Notes: generated by a model not told the origin, from the letters alone. Positions 22,701 to 35,084 are shown, counted from the stretch's first letter. The stretch is 64,000 bases of DNA from Ampelocalamus luodianensis (GCA_036346255.1 CM070629.1:4655001-4719000), one strand, 5' to 3'. Translations and numbers: made by a program.

Positions 22701-25700
22701 CCAACTCTGCTTCTTATTCACTACCTATACCTGACCAGATTGTCAATACTAGATTTCCAACCATTACTGATAATACATTTAAATCCAATTTCAACAGGTA
22801 ATCATATTCCATGAACCCAACTTGATCAGGTTGTCCAATTTGTTCCACAAACAACTATAAATCAATCGAGCATTAATATTTCATTAACTTTCTCAATTCC
22901 ATCACTTCTTGGTAATCCAACCAAAGCACCAGAGTTCCAATTATAATTTTCTATACTAATCCAACCTCATGCTTTATTCATTATCTAAACCCGATCATAT
23001 TATCAATACAGGATTTTCCACGATTACCAACAATATATCCAAATCCTATTTCATTACTCAATTATATCCAATAAATCCAACATAACCGAATCATTCGATT
23101 AATTCACAAAATTTACTCATTTATCATGATTCAACCAATTCACCAAAATTTACATCTTGAATTGCTACGACACTCCAACCGTTCCGTATTTCAATCAATA
23201 TTCATACTGGATTAATTTCTCATTTCGAACTCTCCAAGAATTACTAAAATTCATTTAAATCCGCCAAGATGTATTTCTGTAATCCAATCAAGATCTATTT
23301 CTATACTCCAACAAGATATATTTCTGTAATCCAACATCAGCATATTCTAGTATCCGACAAAAGCATTTCTATAATCTAATAATAACATAATTCTCATAAT
23401 CCGATCATAATACATTCCTAGAATCCAATAATGATGCAATCCGATAATCCAACTCCAACAATTATATAATTCCACAATCCAGTCTTCAACAATAATCTAT
23501 CTCCATAATCCAATATCCCTAATTCCAATAATCCAGTAAGTATATTCACATAATCCCGTAATCAACATTCATTTCCATACTCAATAATAATCCAACTACT
23601 CAATAATCATGTACACCTACTAATCCAATGTCCATCAATCCAATATTCACAACAATCTATTTCTATAGTTCAACCTTCATTAATCCAATATCCAATAATC
23701 CAATACTATTATACAATTATAATCAAACATTCAATATCCAACAATTTTCTATTTCCACCATTCCACATCCAGCAATTCATTATTCCAGTATCCAATAATA
23801 ATTTATTTCTATAATCTAATCTCCCACCACGATGTGTTTCTAATAATCCAATATACACAATCGTGTAATCCTTTAATCTGATATTCATCAATCATGCTAT
23901 CCTTCGTCAGGTGGCAACTTCGATACTTTGCACAATCACGAGTTATGGCAACAAACTGCTATTGGGCTATGGGTTTCTAGAAGGATGGGTTGAAAGTTCT
24001 CGGCCCGTGTGGTTCATATCTTGCTGAGGGTTGCTGTTGAGCTTGCGAGATCTGAAAAGGTTGGTTAAAGGGTCATTGTTGAGGTGATCCATATGTTGGT
24101 GGTGGCTGTTGCGGTATACATGGACAAGGTTTATAAGCAGGTGGTCGATGGTCTTTGGTTGGTTTCTGGTATGGTAGTAGCTTGAGATTGACCAGATGCT
24201 GACTTACTGAAGTCCACTGCTGGATTTTCTGTAGACTTCTCTTGTGGCGTGAGTCCCAATCTCAATTCACGTTCTTCACCTCTTCGACTTTCCATCTTCT
24301 TTAGCAATAGCTTGAGATAGAGAAGAAAGCTAACCGCAGGTGACTTGTATTAATCCATACACACATGAGGCAAATAACGCCAAGAAACAGGGAGATGCAA
24401 AAAGATCCAAATCCTATTCTAACTGAGTCTCTCGTGCTTAGTCACGCTTGAGATCCCATTCTCAAGACCGCCTGCATCCACAAAGCGGGGCGCTCGAGCT
24501 TGCCTCGAGTGCGAACCTACACTACCCTGGATCCACGTGCCCAGGTACGCTCGAGAGCTGGCTCGAGTCCACCCAAACCACGTGTTTGGGACCGCTCAGG
24601 GTTCATTCCTGAGTACGCCCAAGATTTCGCTCCTGGGTACGCCAGAGCTACACGCTCGGAGTGCCACGGACCACTTGTCCGGGAAATTGACATGCAGAAG
24701 TGGGATAAGCCATCATTTCACACCGTCAGCCATTCTTTACTTCCTTTAAGTAGTTCTCGATTACTTTAAGATGCTGACGGGTCATTCTGGTGGTATAGAT
24801 GAAAAGGTGAGAAGCTAAGGGGTATGGCCCATACTTATCCCGAAATTGGAATAACAGGTCCATGCCAGAGTTCTACTCCATGCCTCTAACCCCGGCATGA
24901 AAACTTATGACCTTATATTGATACCCCTTCGCCTATAGCCTTCAAAGCATCTATTCTAGATCTAATTGCTAGCCCGACCAACTATTTAGCAGGGACTAAC
25001 AACACAAATCTTACGACGAAGCACACGCTTCCCCCGCACTATCTCGAACGGAAGACTGAACCCCAACCTTCTACGACGGAATGGTTCTACGTTAGTAGGA
25101 ATGTCACTTTAAGAAGAGGAAGGCTTTTTAACATACTATTTTTTTTGAGATGAGAAAGAAATAGAAATTGATATGGAGGCAAGAATTAATAAAGTACTTA
25201 GTGCCATATAGCAAGAAAGAAAGACATACTTAGGTTCTTGCTACAGTTTCTATTTTATTAGCGTGGCCCGATCTTATTGCTCTGATACCACCTCTAGCGC
25301 CCCGTGTCATTACCCCAGGGGTAATCACACTTAGGCATACGGATTACTATTCGTCTGTACGGTAAAACACCATTCCAACGAATAGTAAGCCTTACCAGAG
25401 TTAGCGTAGCAGAACAATCAAATAGAAACTGTACCTTTTATTCCAGTTAGCCACGTAAGGCTATGGTTCTTACATAGTAATTATAAACGACACAATGGGA
25501 TTAAATTCCTTCGTCTGCCTTTCTTTACTCCAACGATCTTCAATTCGTCCCGGTAGCAAGTCGGTGCCCATCTCACCCTGGTTCTTAAAGTCAACGCCCT
25601 CGCCTCGTGCGGTTTCATCAGTACCTGCAAGTCCTTCGTCCAACACGGAATAGTTCCCGGCCGGACGAGGATCTACAAAGGAGAATACTAACAAGGTTGA

Positions 25701-27054
25701 GTACAAATTAATGTACTCAGCAAGCATTAATAGCAAAATGCACTGTATGACTCATCTTTGATCTTTTCTTCATTTTCTAACTCATCTCTGATTCTGAAAA
25801 TACATAACTCTTTAAAACAATAGGTGGCAAATTTTAATTCAGAAAAGACTACTAGTCACTCGGAGAGAAGAAAGACCCCTAGCGGTTCCCGTAGACTCCA
25901 ATCCAGGAGACTGGCATGAATTCATGATTTGATATAGCACTGCGCAGGCTTGTACCACTTTACCCATAGCTATTCTGAGCTCTATATGAACTAGGTCCAT
26001 CGCATTTCCTTTGATGCGACTTTGAGTTCAGAATACAGAACGTTTTCCAGGTTACGTGATTAAGTCTCCACCCACTATTTTCCGTCGGTGTCATGAGCGC
26101 ACCCAGTCCTCCACCGAGTTCCAATAATGTTGGTTGGTGCGGCTCTCTTCCAGCTCCCAACACTCCCCCTTGGGGCGGCTCACTTCCTGCTCCCAACACT
26201 CCAATGTGCGTCCGTTGTGGAGAACATAATTACGTAACAAGGTAGCATTTTACGCGTCGAACGGAAAATGGTTGGTACTCAAATCGACATCCCAGACCGA
26301 GTAAGAGTGTTGTTGGTCCTTATATTTTATCCATATGTAAAGGGGTCCCACCTCTTGCCCTCTCTCTTCCTTGCCACGGGCCCCCTTTACCAGCCATAGT
26401 ATTACATCATCTTTTTCTCATTCCTTACTCATCATAACATTCCTTTCTTTCCTCATCATCTTCATTTAAATGTTTTGAGTTTTGAGAAATAGTTTTGATG
26501 CAATATTGTACATGATATAGTGAATACAGTTTACAGTTAAAAATAGCTAGATTCATGTTCAAGAGGATCGCTTGCCTGAAGAATTGTAGAAGAGGTCGTC
26601 GACGAAGAACTCTGGACTAACTACTCCCCTCGGCGTGGGATCGTCCTCTGAAATAAAGCGATAGCACGGACAAGACAAAATAAATAGACTGCTGGCTTTG
26701 GGTAATACTAGTAGTATAAAGGTTAGTAGAAGTGTTAGTTAAACAAGATCTGCCGGCTACTCGCTCAGTTAGCACTCTCCCGATGCGGCTGACCTACGGT
26801 CTAATAACAACAGGATCGATGCCTGACAAGGCATCTACACGCGCCGATTAGATTACTACTAGCGATCACACTAACAACTTATATCAAAATCTCCAGATAC
26901 CAATCTACTTCTGCAGAGATTAGCTAAACGCGAACAAAACTAATTATTCTACTCAGACTACTAGCATTAAACAAGTTAATCTACCCCTTTTATTCTCCTA
27001 AAATTCTTATTACATCTAAACTAGACTTCTAATGCAACCCTAATCCTAACCTAA

Positions 27055-27096
<42 letters not shown>

Positions 27097-29732
27097 ACCC
27101 GGCCGACACAACCCCCTCCTCTCTTCTCCCGTTTTGCTTCTTCCCCAATCCCTCCAATCCCTAAATCCTCTCCTCACCTCCCTCTTCTTGGCGCCGCCTA
27201 GCCTCTCTCGCTCACCGCCGCGCCATCGTTCCCAGCGGCTTCCTCGGCCACGGCCTCGTGCCGTCTCCTCTCGGCTCGGCCGCCTGCCATTGCTTCTCCT
27301 GGTTGCGCCCCTTCTTCTCTCCTGCTGCTGCGGTGCTCTGTGCCGCGCTCCTCCTCTCGCTCTGCGGTCCCCTCGGCGCGGCCGAAGGCAGCGCGCCGCC
27401 TCGCTCCGGCTCCTCTGTGCCCTAACGTCGTCGGTCCCGGTGGCTTAGCCGGCGCCGCCTCGACCGCCGCCACCTGCCTCTCTGCGCCTACACTCCCCTC
27501 TCTAACCTCCTTGCTCGTGATGAAAAGGAACGGAGAGCCGGATGATGCTTGCTTATTGCTACCGTGATGCGTTGAAGCTGCGGCTATGCGTGCATGTGCT
27601 CTATGACGACATCTAGATGCTCAAAGCTTTAGTCAGAGGTGTTTTCTTGCTAGAAATGCTGGGATCTAGAAGATGCATGAGTTTTGTGATGTTAAAGGAG
27701 TATAGTAGGATGATCTGAGGTATGCTAGTGTTACCTCTGGTGGGTTTAAAGGAAAGGGAAGAGGATTGCGGCGCCAACCACGGTTGGTGCTCTTCTCCTC
27801 TGGCCGCCTTGATGCTTGGTGGTGGCTTGAGGTAGCTTGATCACCGTCTACCTTCTGGCTCCTTACTGCCCTTGGTGTCTTGCGGTGGCTTGACCTTGAG
27901 GATGGCAGTGGAGGGCTTGTGCCTTGCTTGCCTTTGGTGGTTCTTGCTCTGGTTGTTTGGCTTGCTCTTGGCCCCGAGGTAGAATGGGTGTGGGAAGAGG
28001 AATGCTCTGGTCTTGCTTCTCCTCTCTTTACCGTGAAGTGTGGTGGGTGTGTTGGTTCTGTGAGGCTTGCGAAGTGAATGGGATTTGTGTGCGGGGAATG
28101 GCTCATTGGGGTGAGCTTCGTTGCTTTATCTCTCGCTGTGCCTTCCCAATTTACCATGACCACTGCTCTTTTCTTTACCATAATCCTATCCTTTACCTCC
28201 ACTTTGTGAACTAAAGGGGATGAAACTATTGGTTCAGAGGGTGATAAGCTTAGCCTTTGGCTTGCCCTCTCTTGTTCTCGCTCCTGGCTTTGTGCTTGCC
28301 TTATGAGGCTGTGAGGGGAAATGGTGTATTGTGCTGGCTTGACTGGGGGGATGAACTGCTGCGGCTGGCTATGGGGGATGGTTCGGTGTGGGAGGATAAG
28401 CTCGGAGATCTCCTGTCTTTGGAAGTTCACTGGCCGCCTTGTGGTGGGTTAATGACCACTATGCCCTTGCCTTATCCATTATACCCTCTCATGATACTAT
28501 TGAGATAAAGACCTTTTGGTCAATTGGTTGCTAACTAAAGATGCATGGGGAAGCTTTGACTTGCACTGGTGGCTTTGAGAGGCTTCTATGTTGGCTGAGG
28601 GTGAAATGGACTTGTGTGTGGAAGATGGCTAATGGGGAAGGTGTTCCAGCTGTGGGATATTTCTTTCCTCTGAGCATGGTTCTATCCTTTTGGCCCTTAT
28701 GCACTACTGTTGAGTTGTGATATGCTGATGGACCTCTGGTCCAAAGGATGCTTCTACTGTTGTTGGCTTATGGACCTGGGGTCCAAACGTGGGCTTTGGA
28801 CCGGTTTTCGGATATTTGGCTGAGGTAGGTCGGTAAAATGTGGGTATTGATCCTAATATTGCCGGATGATGAGGCCCTCATAAGTGACAGGTATCGAAGG
28901 ACCTCGGGTGGTCAGGATATCTTGGCGATCAAGGAGCCGACTAACTCGGTTGGTGCAGGTGTCTTGATCGTCGAGGGACCGACTACTCAGGTTGCTCCGA
29001 GTACTCAGCTGCACTTCGGGAGACTGACGGCAATCTTTACTTTAATAACACTTTGGCTTGCTTCTGTCTAACAACACTAGCGGAGAGTGGTATGCGTGCA
29101 GGCTTCTTGGATGACAAGGACGACACCGGGGTTTGATGGTTCGGCGATCGAAGAACAAGGATACAAGGAGGGCTCGGCGATATGCAATGCAGAATGTACT
29201 CTTTTTATTGCTTTGAGAACCAATCTAAGTTGTAACTATTTAAACAGCACTAGATGATATGAGATGATGATGCACTTCTATTGCAATGCTTACAATTGAC
29301 TTAATTATCTAATGCAAATGGAATGTGAAATCTAATTATGATTGATACTACTGTGCACTGATGAATGCGATGATGCGCTGCTCACGAAACGAAACCCACT
29401 AAACCAATGCTGGCGACAAACTAGAAACTTAACGACGATCGCAAAACTACCGTTAGCTTACTGCTAAGTCGAGATTAATTACCGCTAAAAATCGATTACT
29501 GAAAAAAAAGATTAACTAATTACGCGGGTTCTCACACGAACCTTTTATCAAAAAAGAAAGAAAGAAAAGGATTAGCTTGTGGTTTCTGAAATCCTAGTTG
29601 AATTTTGGGTTATTGCTTTTGTTTTTGCAGTGTAAGCACCAGTTAGCAGCACGGCTTGTGGAGGCTGTCGGAAAACACCAGGAGATGGACGTGGCTGATG
29701 AGGAGCTTGCTCACATGCTTGCTAAGCTCTGA
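16794..29732 (+). CDS. SWS1: SWIM-domain protein, SWS1/ZSWIM7-like, split by a 12.3-kb intron
   Basis: Four exons in compatible phase 0 are proposed: 16794-16946, 16998-17096, 17200-17304 and 29631-29732, giving 152 residues (human ZSWIM7 is about 140). Exon 2 encodes LFGKNMLRACKILDEG and VPSGRSLF. Exon 3 encodes GESKRKEEYICF and HLCTCYSFYDIV. Exon 4 encodes CKHQLAARLVEAV and ends LAHMLAKL. Together they form the SWIM zinc-binding pattern CxC...CxH (C103, C105, C120, H122). SWS1 proteins act in the nucleus with RAD51 paralogues in homologous recombination; the Arabidopsis homologue SSN2 is reported to pair with RAD51D. Donors GTACGC, GTCAGC and GTAAGC are canonical. The exon 2 acceptor is less certain: an in-frame TAG forces use of the acceptor at 16996-16997, and residues 33-51 look unlike a conserved part. 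The last intron (17305-29630) contains a whole LTR retrotransposon. Confidence 0.85.
17305..17928 (+). other. 5' part of the SWS1 last intron
   Basis: The intron begins GTAAGC and runs as ordinary T-rich intron sequence to the retrotransposon insertion point. Short open frames in it have no support. Confidence 0.6.
17929..22180 (-). repeat. 3' LTR of the LARD-like element
   Basis: 4252 bp. It contains a CT microsatellite near 19688-19725. Open frames inside it are not conserved in the other LTR and are not taken as genes. On the minus strand it begins TGTGAG at 22180 and ends CGCTAGA at 17929, so the end is not a canonical CA. Confidence 0.9.
22181..25292 (-). other. Non-coding core of the LARD-like element
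   Basis: No open frame with a recognisable domain occurs on either strand. The part at about 22550-23900 is extremely AT-rich and built of degenerate short repeats around AATAATCCAAT. The part at 24480-24700 is richer in CTCGAG motifs. The primer-binding site is at the high-coordinate end. Confidence 0.8.
25279..25290 (-). other. Primer-binding site of the LARD (initiator tRNA-Met)
   Basis: The minus strand reads TGGTATCAGAGC, the standard plant retrotransposon primer-binding site for tRNA-iMet. It fixes the element orientation as minus. Confidence 0.9.
25293..29536 (-). repeat. 5' LTR of the LARD-like element
   Basis: 4244 bp. It matches the other LTR throughout, apart from scattered small clustered differences, many of the form CG in one copy and CTG in the other. 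A CT microsatellite lies near 27056-27091. Confidence 0.9.
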
Positions 29733-31837
29733 CAGTTCGAATACTTCACTAATGCACATAACGTTTATGAAGGGCTGCTTTTTTTCTTCTTCTCACCCAC
29801 ACTAATACTATTCGGCCAAAATACTAAATCCAGTGCAATGAAATGTGCTATGCTATTGTCTTTGTAAGATATTATTGAATGTTAGGTGATTTCGTGTAGC
29901 CTTTGAGAACCCTTTAGCTGCAATGGTCTTTCACATGGACTTATGTGTATAGATAGGAAAAGGGTGTGCATGCAGCCATGGTAGGATCTGCGGCACTAGG
30001 ATATTATCACCTTCTTTTTTGTTGTATTCAGCGGTTTAGTTACAAGAATGAGGGGAGATGTGTGAATTCCTTGATTCCTGTGAACTGATCAATGAATTGG
30101 GATGAATAGTTGTTCCTTCATTATTGAGTTAGCTTCGTGCTCTCCTTTTATTTCTCATCTTACTTTGGCAAGATATTGTTCTTTCTCTATGAATATGATG
30201 CTTTTCTGTTAGCAATGTTTGAGTAACAGGGAAAGAGGATACGATATTACACAATGACGCATGATTACGAAATTCCAGATTTGATGAACACTGGCCATAT
30301 GCCTCTTCACAAATAGATATATGCCACAATAAAGTATACTTAATTCTACAAGAGTGTCATGATAATAACATTGGAGATATGGATGCTAATAGATCAGGAT
30401 ATCCTAATTGGCTAATTCCTAGAGCACAGGTTTCACTGTATCTTACCCTGGGTTTATGAGAGAATTGTAGCCCTTAAGATGATGCCCTTAGCTTAATACA
30501 TTGAAGTTAGTTTCAGATTTGATGAGCACTGCATTCACAAAAAATCTGCAGAATTAATACTGATGATGATTACAAAGTTTTTTGAGGTTTATCTATGATG
30601 TATGAATATTGAATCCTGAATAACATAACACTGCAATCTGCTAACTTTTTATCTTTGGTTGACTAAATTGCCTTTAATACAGTTTGAAAATCATATAACA
30701 TCAAGGCATCTTAGTGGGATGGTTTTCCAGAAGGGTGTGTGACATATTTCTGAGAAATTATTTACGAATGACTGTGTTACCCACAGACTACATGTTAGCC
30801 AACAAGTTTCTGCATATACAGTAATCTTTGGGCATGTTCCAGCGGAAATTTTGCAGTTTACTCCTTTGTGGCGCAGTGTTCTTGTTTGCAAATTGTGTTC
30901 AACCATGATACTACCTGCTAAATATTTGTCGTGGCATCTCATTTCTCACGTATTCCCTGTCCATCTTCTTGTTTTTATGCTTTCACCAGGGGATTCTAAT
31001 GCTATGCACTTGCCCTTCAGCAGTACAAGAATAGATTCTAATTTTTTCCATGTATACTTTCATTGATATTTCAATTGATTGTCATTCTTTTTCTGATTCT
31101 TTCACATTACTTTGCATGGATTCATTTATATGCTAAAAATCTGTGGCTGATCTATTTTCTTAAATCAGTACCGTCACACTGATGAACCATTTAAGATCAT
31201 ACCTTTTGACTAGAATCCATGTATTTACAAGTAACAGTTGCACTATGAAATATACACAAGAGTAGGGTGGTCAGCCGTTATATGGTCAATACATCTTGTG
31301 TTGCATGATAGGCTCCAAAGTCCAGAACATTCATGGTTGCCAATTTTTTTGATGCACATAAAGTTAGTTATTGGTGAAGAGGCAAGTGTCTTGCATGTAG
31401 TTTATCTTATGAGACAACGTTTACTGATGAAATTAGACATAGAAATGTGAGTTGGAGTCATTAGAGTAATGCTAATCACCACAAAGGTGCAGAGTGAAGA
31501 CTTAAAAAAGCATGCCTTATTTCCCCTCCTTTTCAGATTCAGAAACACCAATTGTTCTATAGTGCATTCTAATTATTATTTCCTGCAAGATGGCAGAGTT
31601 TGCATAATTTTTTTTATTAATATTGAATTATTGATCGATGCATTGTAATTATGGTTCACAAATCACAACTATTAGGTTGAAGATTAACTCTAGTTCAAAC
31701 TTGTTACTCTTTACCAATTACCATACATGGATTATTGTTTTAATTTTTTTTAAACTTCTTCACCTGACAAAAATGATGAAAAAGACTAGATTTCCCAGAA
31801 AATGTTTTTATATAAGAACTATCTGTGCATTACAAAT
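29733..31837. other. SWS1 3' flank and intergenic DNA
   Basis: AT-rich sequence between two convergent genes. The first few hundred bases probably carry the SWS1 3' UTR; the right end probably carries the 3' UTR of the zinc-finger gene. No further gene is recognised. Confidence 0.5.
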
Positions 31838-32485
31838 TTACAAACGCAGGCTCAAGTCAAGATTTTGCTCTGGTTGCTTCTTGGGCTCCTGAGAACTTGC
31901 TTTAAAGCTCCCAGGCCACACTAACCCTCTAGCTTCTTCAACTGCTAAAGGCATCCAGCTACTCATTTGGCCTTCATGAAATCTTGCCACGACAACAGCG
32001 GCTCTTTCACCGTGCCCTGTCAGAATTGTGGAGTGGGGGTTAACCCTCATAGGTTGGATAAAGGAAGCAGTAGGAGGAAGGCCCATCATCAGTTGCTGAA
32101 AGCTGTGTGACTTCCTCGCTGCACACCTCTCCCTCTTGTGTGCATTCTGGTGCCCACCAAGGGCCTGCGAGCTGAAGAACTTCCTCATGCAGTAGTTGCA
32201 GGAGAAAGTCCTATGTGGTGTGGCCGCAGGTTTGGCCTCTGGAGGCTTAGCTTCTTCACTTCTCGGTGCATCAAGGCCCAACTTCAGCCATGGTATTGAG
32301 GTGTTATCATCGGCATGGCCAGCTTCAGCAACTTGGTTTCCTGACTTCTGTTCTTCCACTTCAGATGCTCTCTCCATTTCTTTCTTTGTTGGAAGTAGCA
32401 GAAGAGAGGATTGCTCAAGGTTTGTGCTGTTGTGGTAGTCCTCTGCTTTGCTATAAAAAGAGGAAGGGTGGTCTGCAAGTGGCAA
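31838..32485 (-). CDS. Single C2H2 (QALGGH) zinc-finger transcriptional repressor with EAR motifs
   Basis: The intronless 215-residue protein carries one plant-type C2H2 finger at 94-118, FSCNYCMRKFFSSQALGGHQ plus NAHKRER, with zinc ligands C96, C99, H112 and H116 and the plant-specific QALGGH helix at 107-112. Two LxLxL-type EAR repression motifs are present: LKLGL (67-71) and the C-terminal LDLSLRL (209-215). EAR motifs recruit TOPLESS-type co-repressors. This architecture (short N-terminal EAR, one finger, C-terminal EAR) is that of the ZFP1-7/KNUCKLES-like class of nuclear regulators of organ and trichome development. The ATG at 32485 is the first in frame; a second at position 37 (MERASEVEE) is a possible alternative start, since residues 1-36 are not clearly conserved. 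The family is certain; the exact member is not. Confidence 0.92.
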   Translation of the reverse strand: MPLADHPSSFYSKAEDYHNSTNLEQSSLLLLPTKKEMERASEVEEQKSGNQVAEAGHADDNTSIPWLKLGLDAPRSEEAKPPEAKPAATPHRTFSCNYCMRKFFSSQALGGHQNAHKRERCAARKSHSFQQLMMGLPPTASFIQPMRVNPHSTILTGHGERAAVVVARFHEGQMSSWMPLAVEEARGLVWPGSFKASSQEPKKQPEQNLDLSLRL

Positions 32486-34305
32486 TAATTCCAGGGAAAA
32501 GGCAAGTTGTCAGGAGTTTGAAGTGGACCAGGATATGCTAGTGTGCATATCTATCTATTTTCCTTGCTTGCTTACCTATCAATTTTCCTATAGTGGTGGC
32601 CAGCATGTTGGCTCATGTTATTCCATAAGGCGTGCCTTTCATGTATACTGTCCGGCTACAACAAACTTCAGTTTCTTGTCCAGCTCATTCCCGATCAGTG
32701 TTCTACATTTTCTATCGGGTATAGTTCATTAACCTCGTACAGTGCCATTATTGACCATTTTCCTATTTTGCGCACATAGCATCTAGGAAGTTAGTGTTTA
32801 TATTTGTAATGTCCTGGTCATGATAAGTTTAGGAATATATGTGGAAAAGGAAGTCTTTAACTGGCTAGAAGAAACCATGACTTCAAACCTCTCTACCTTG
32901 GAACGGCAAAGTTTTCTTCTCCTTTTGCTTTAGACTTTGTTCTGTATCAGTATTGAAGTTTATGTGGATCAACCCTATTTGACATGAATCCTTCCCAGTG
33001 GATTTGTTTAATTGACAATGTAGCACGCTCATTAAAAAGTGCTATGGTGTACTGTTGCTTTTTTAGTCATCTTTGAACTTATCTCAAGCACTCTGTCTTT
33101 TTGTCCCTTCAGGCTCAGGCGTAGACGCCTCGCATTTTCTAACGCTAAAGCTTAGCCTACTCAGGCTACATCGAGTGGCTGTCAAATGACTTCAGGTGAG
33201 TGCAGTTGCCACTTCTTGCTAGCCATGCCATGAGCATTGGACAATTCCTGAGCTAGAAAACAGAAGCTTTCTGCCCAGAAACAAGTGGATGATGCACTCA
33301 CACCACAATGATTGTGTTTTTTTTTGTGCAGTGATATGGAGTCCCTTTTTGACTGTTGGTATATGCGGCTCCCTTTAGAGAGAGACAACTGCAACTATAT
33401 GTTCCACTGGAGAACCCTACAGGAAATAGACTGCTGCTTTCTTTTGGGCTAGTGAGGAAAAAAAATTGACGCTGATTGCGCCTAGTGGATTGGTGACTCG
33501 TACTCTGGCAGCCTGATCCGGAGGAGGAGAAAGCAATGAAGCAACAACGCTTTGTTTTTATCAACGCTGAACCTTCTTCTAACCTCAGGTAGGCAGGTGA
33601 GGTGACGGCTTCCGCTTTGTTATACGTAGCTTTCGTTTCTGTTCACTCTTCCTCATCTTGTTGTACAGTGTCGAAGCAGTCTTGATCTGCAGTGTGATTC
33701 ATGCAACTAGGCGCGGATTTCATTTCACGTGCTGCCTGATCTTGGTGGGTGGTGGTATCTTTTCCAAGGAACTAATTATCCCATATAAATAAAACATTGG
33801 GATTCGTGTGTTAAGTAAGATAGGTTCCATTCGGATTTGCAGATATCATCGGCGATCGTTCTCGACCTGTCCCATGCGTCACGGTATGCCGTTGCAATTT
33901 CTAGTTCGGACTTTTGAGCCGAAATCCCTCTTCTATCCCTCTTCTATCCCTCTTCTATCCCACCTGATTCTGGATGAGACAACGAGATAATCGTACTATA
34001 GCATTGTTAGTATAAGTGGCAGAGAACTGATGGAAGGGCCCTACCCTGTGGGATTACATCGGTGATGATTTTTCTGAATCTACGTGCGTTTTGCAACTTC
34101 ATCCACGGTCTGTCTGTTCTTAGGCTGCGCTGAGGGCCTGAGGCCGCGTAGCCGTCGTCTGGGCTGCCTCCGCCACGAAATCGCAATGGCCGCGCTGAGA
34201 AACCCAAACCGAGCCAAGCCGCCCCCATCTCTTCGGCCGCATCGGCCGGCACACGTCAAGTGGCCCGCCTGGCTGCGTGCTTCTCCGAACAAGCATGGGC
34301 TATGT
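32486..34305. other. Upstream region of the zinc-finger gene and intergenic DNA
   Basis: No supported gene. This holds the promoter of the minus-strand zinc-finger gene. A short tandem array of CTTCTATCC-type units occurs near 33925-33960. Open frames around 34000-34300 are GC-rich and overlap on both strands without a domain. Confidence 0.4.
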
Positions 34306-35084
34306 GCCTGTCATGACTCGGAAACATCGAAGACAGTACGACTCAATGGCAGTATTCAAGGGATTGATGTCACCATTTTGATTGATTCGGGAAGTACTCA
34401 TAGTTTTTGTGAGGGATGAGTTAGCAGACAAACTGCAAGGGGTGTAGACGCCTCAGCAAAAGATGAAAGTCAGAATTGCAGATGGGGGTGTCCTGCCTGC
34501 CATGTATCAGAGAGTTCCCTAATTGTCAATGGCATGTGCAAGGAGTGAATTTCACCACATCAATGAAGGTCTTAGCAATTGGTTGCTATGATGTCATTGT
34601 GGGTATGGATTGGTTGGAGCAGCACAGTCCCATGACCGTAGCAAGAAAATTCTGTCATTTTCGTACTAAGGAAAAAGAGTTGTGTTGCGTGGACTGAAGG
34701 GAAATGCTCCTAATTGTGCGTTATTGACAACCCGAGCAGAGTTGCTATCCTGGGAAGACAGAGTTCAGGCAAATTCAGAAGAAGTGGAACCTTCCATGAC
34801 ATCGGACACTGTTCATAGTCTATTGTCGGAGTTTTCAGAGGTGTTTGAAGAGTCGCAAGGACTACCACCGATGCATGAATTTGATCATTCGATTCCGTTG
34901 ATGCCAGGGGCACAACCAGTTAATTTGAGACCCTATCGCTATCATCCAGCGCGCAGAAGAATGAAATTGAGAGGCAAGTGGCTGAAATGCTTAAGCAAGG
35001 AATTATTCAGCATAGTGTCAGCCCTTTTGCATCGCACGTATTACTAGTTTCGAAAAAAGATGGAACGTGGCGCTTTTGTGTGGA

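Larger units (their letters stand above)
17929..29536 (-). mobile_element. LARD-like LTR retrotransposon with LTRs of about 4.25 kb, antisense in SWS1
   Basis: Two direct repeats of 4.25 kb (17929-22180 and 25293-29536) enclose a 3.1-kb non-coding core. The insertion is flanked by a 5-bp target duplication CGAAC (17924-17928 and 29537-29541). On the minus strand the LTR starts TGTGAGAACCCGCG. A primer-binding site TGGTATCAGAGC, complementary to the 3' end of plant initiator tRNA-Met, lies at 25279-25290, two bases from the LTR. A polypurine stretch AAGGGGGGTAGGA borders the other LTR (22181-22194). No gag or pol is present. This matches the published definition of LARDs (long LTRs, about 3.5-kb conserved non-coding core), which depend on proteins from autonomous gypsy-type elements. 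LTR similarity is high, implying a fairly recent insertion. Confidence 0.92.

Noticed and set aside
22550..23900. CRISPR-like or satellite array of AATCCAAT units
   Set aside because: The units are degenerate and irregularly spaced inside a plant retrotransposon core; this is low-complexity DNA.
27666..28430. 254-codon minus-strand frame inside the right LTR of the LARD
   Set aside because: The other LTR does not keep this frame open (its counterpart at 20379-20816 breaks early), and the translation has no recognisable domain.
34309..34317. TGTCATGAC before the gypsy protease, possible 5' LTR start
   Set aside because: It matches the 3' LTR start for only nine bases; the following sequence differs and the protease reading frame runs through it.
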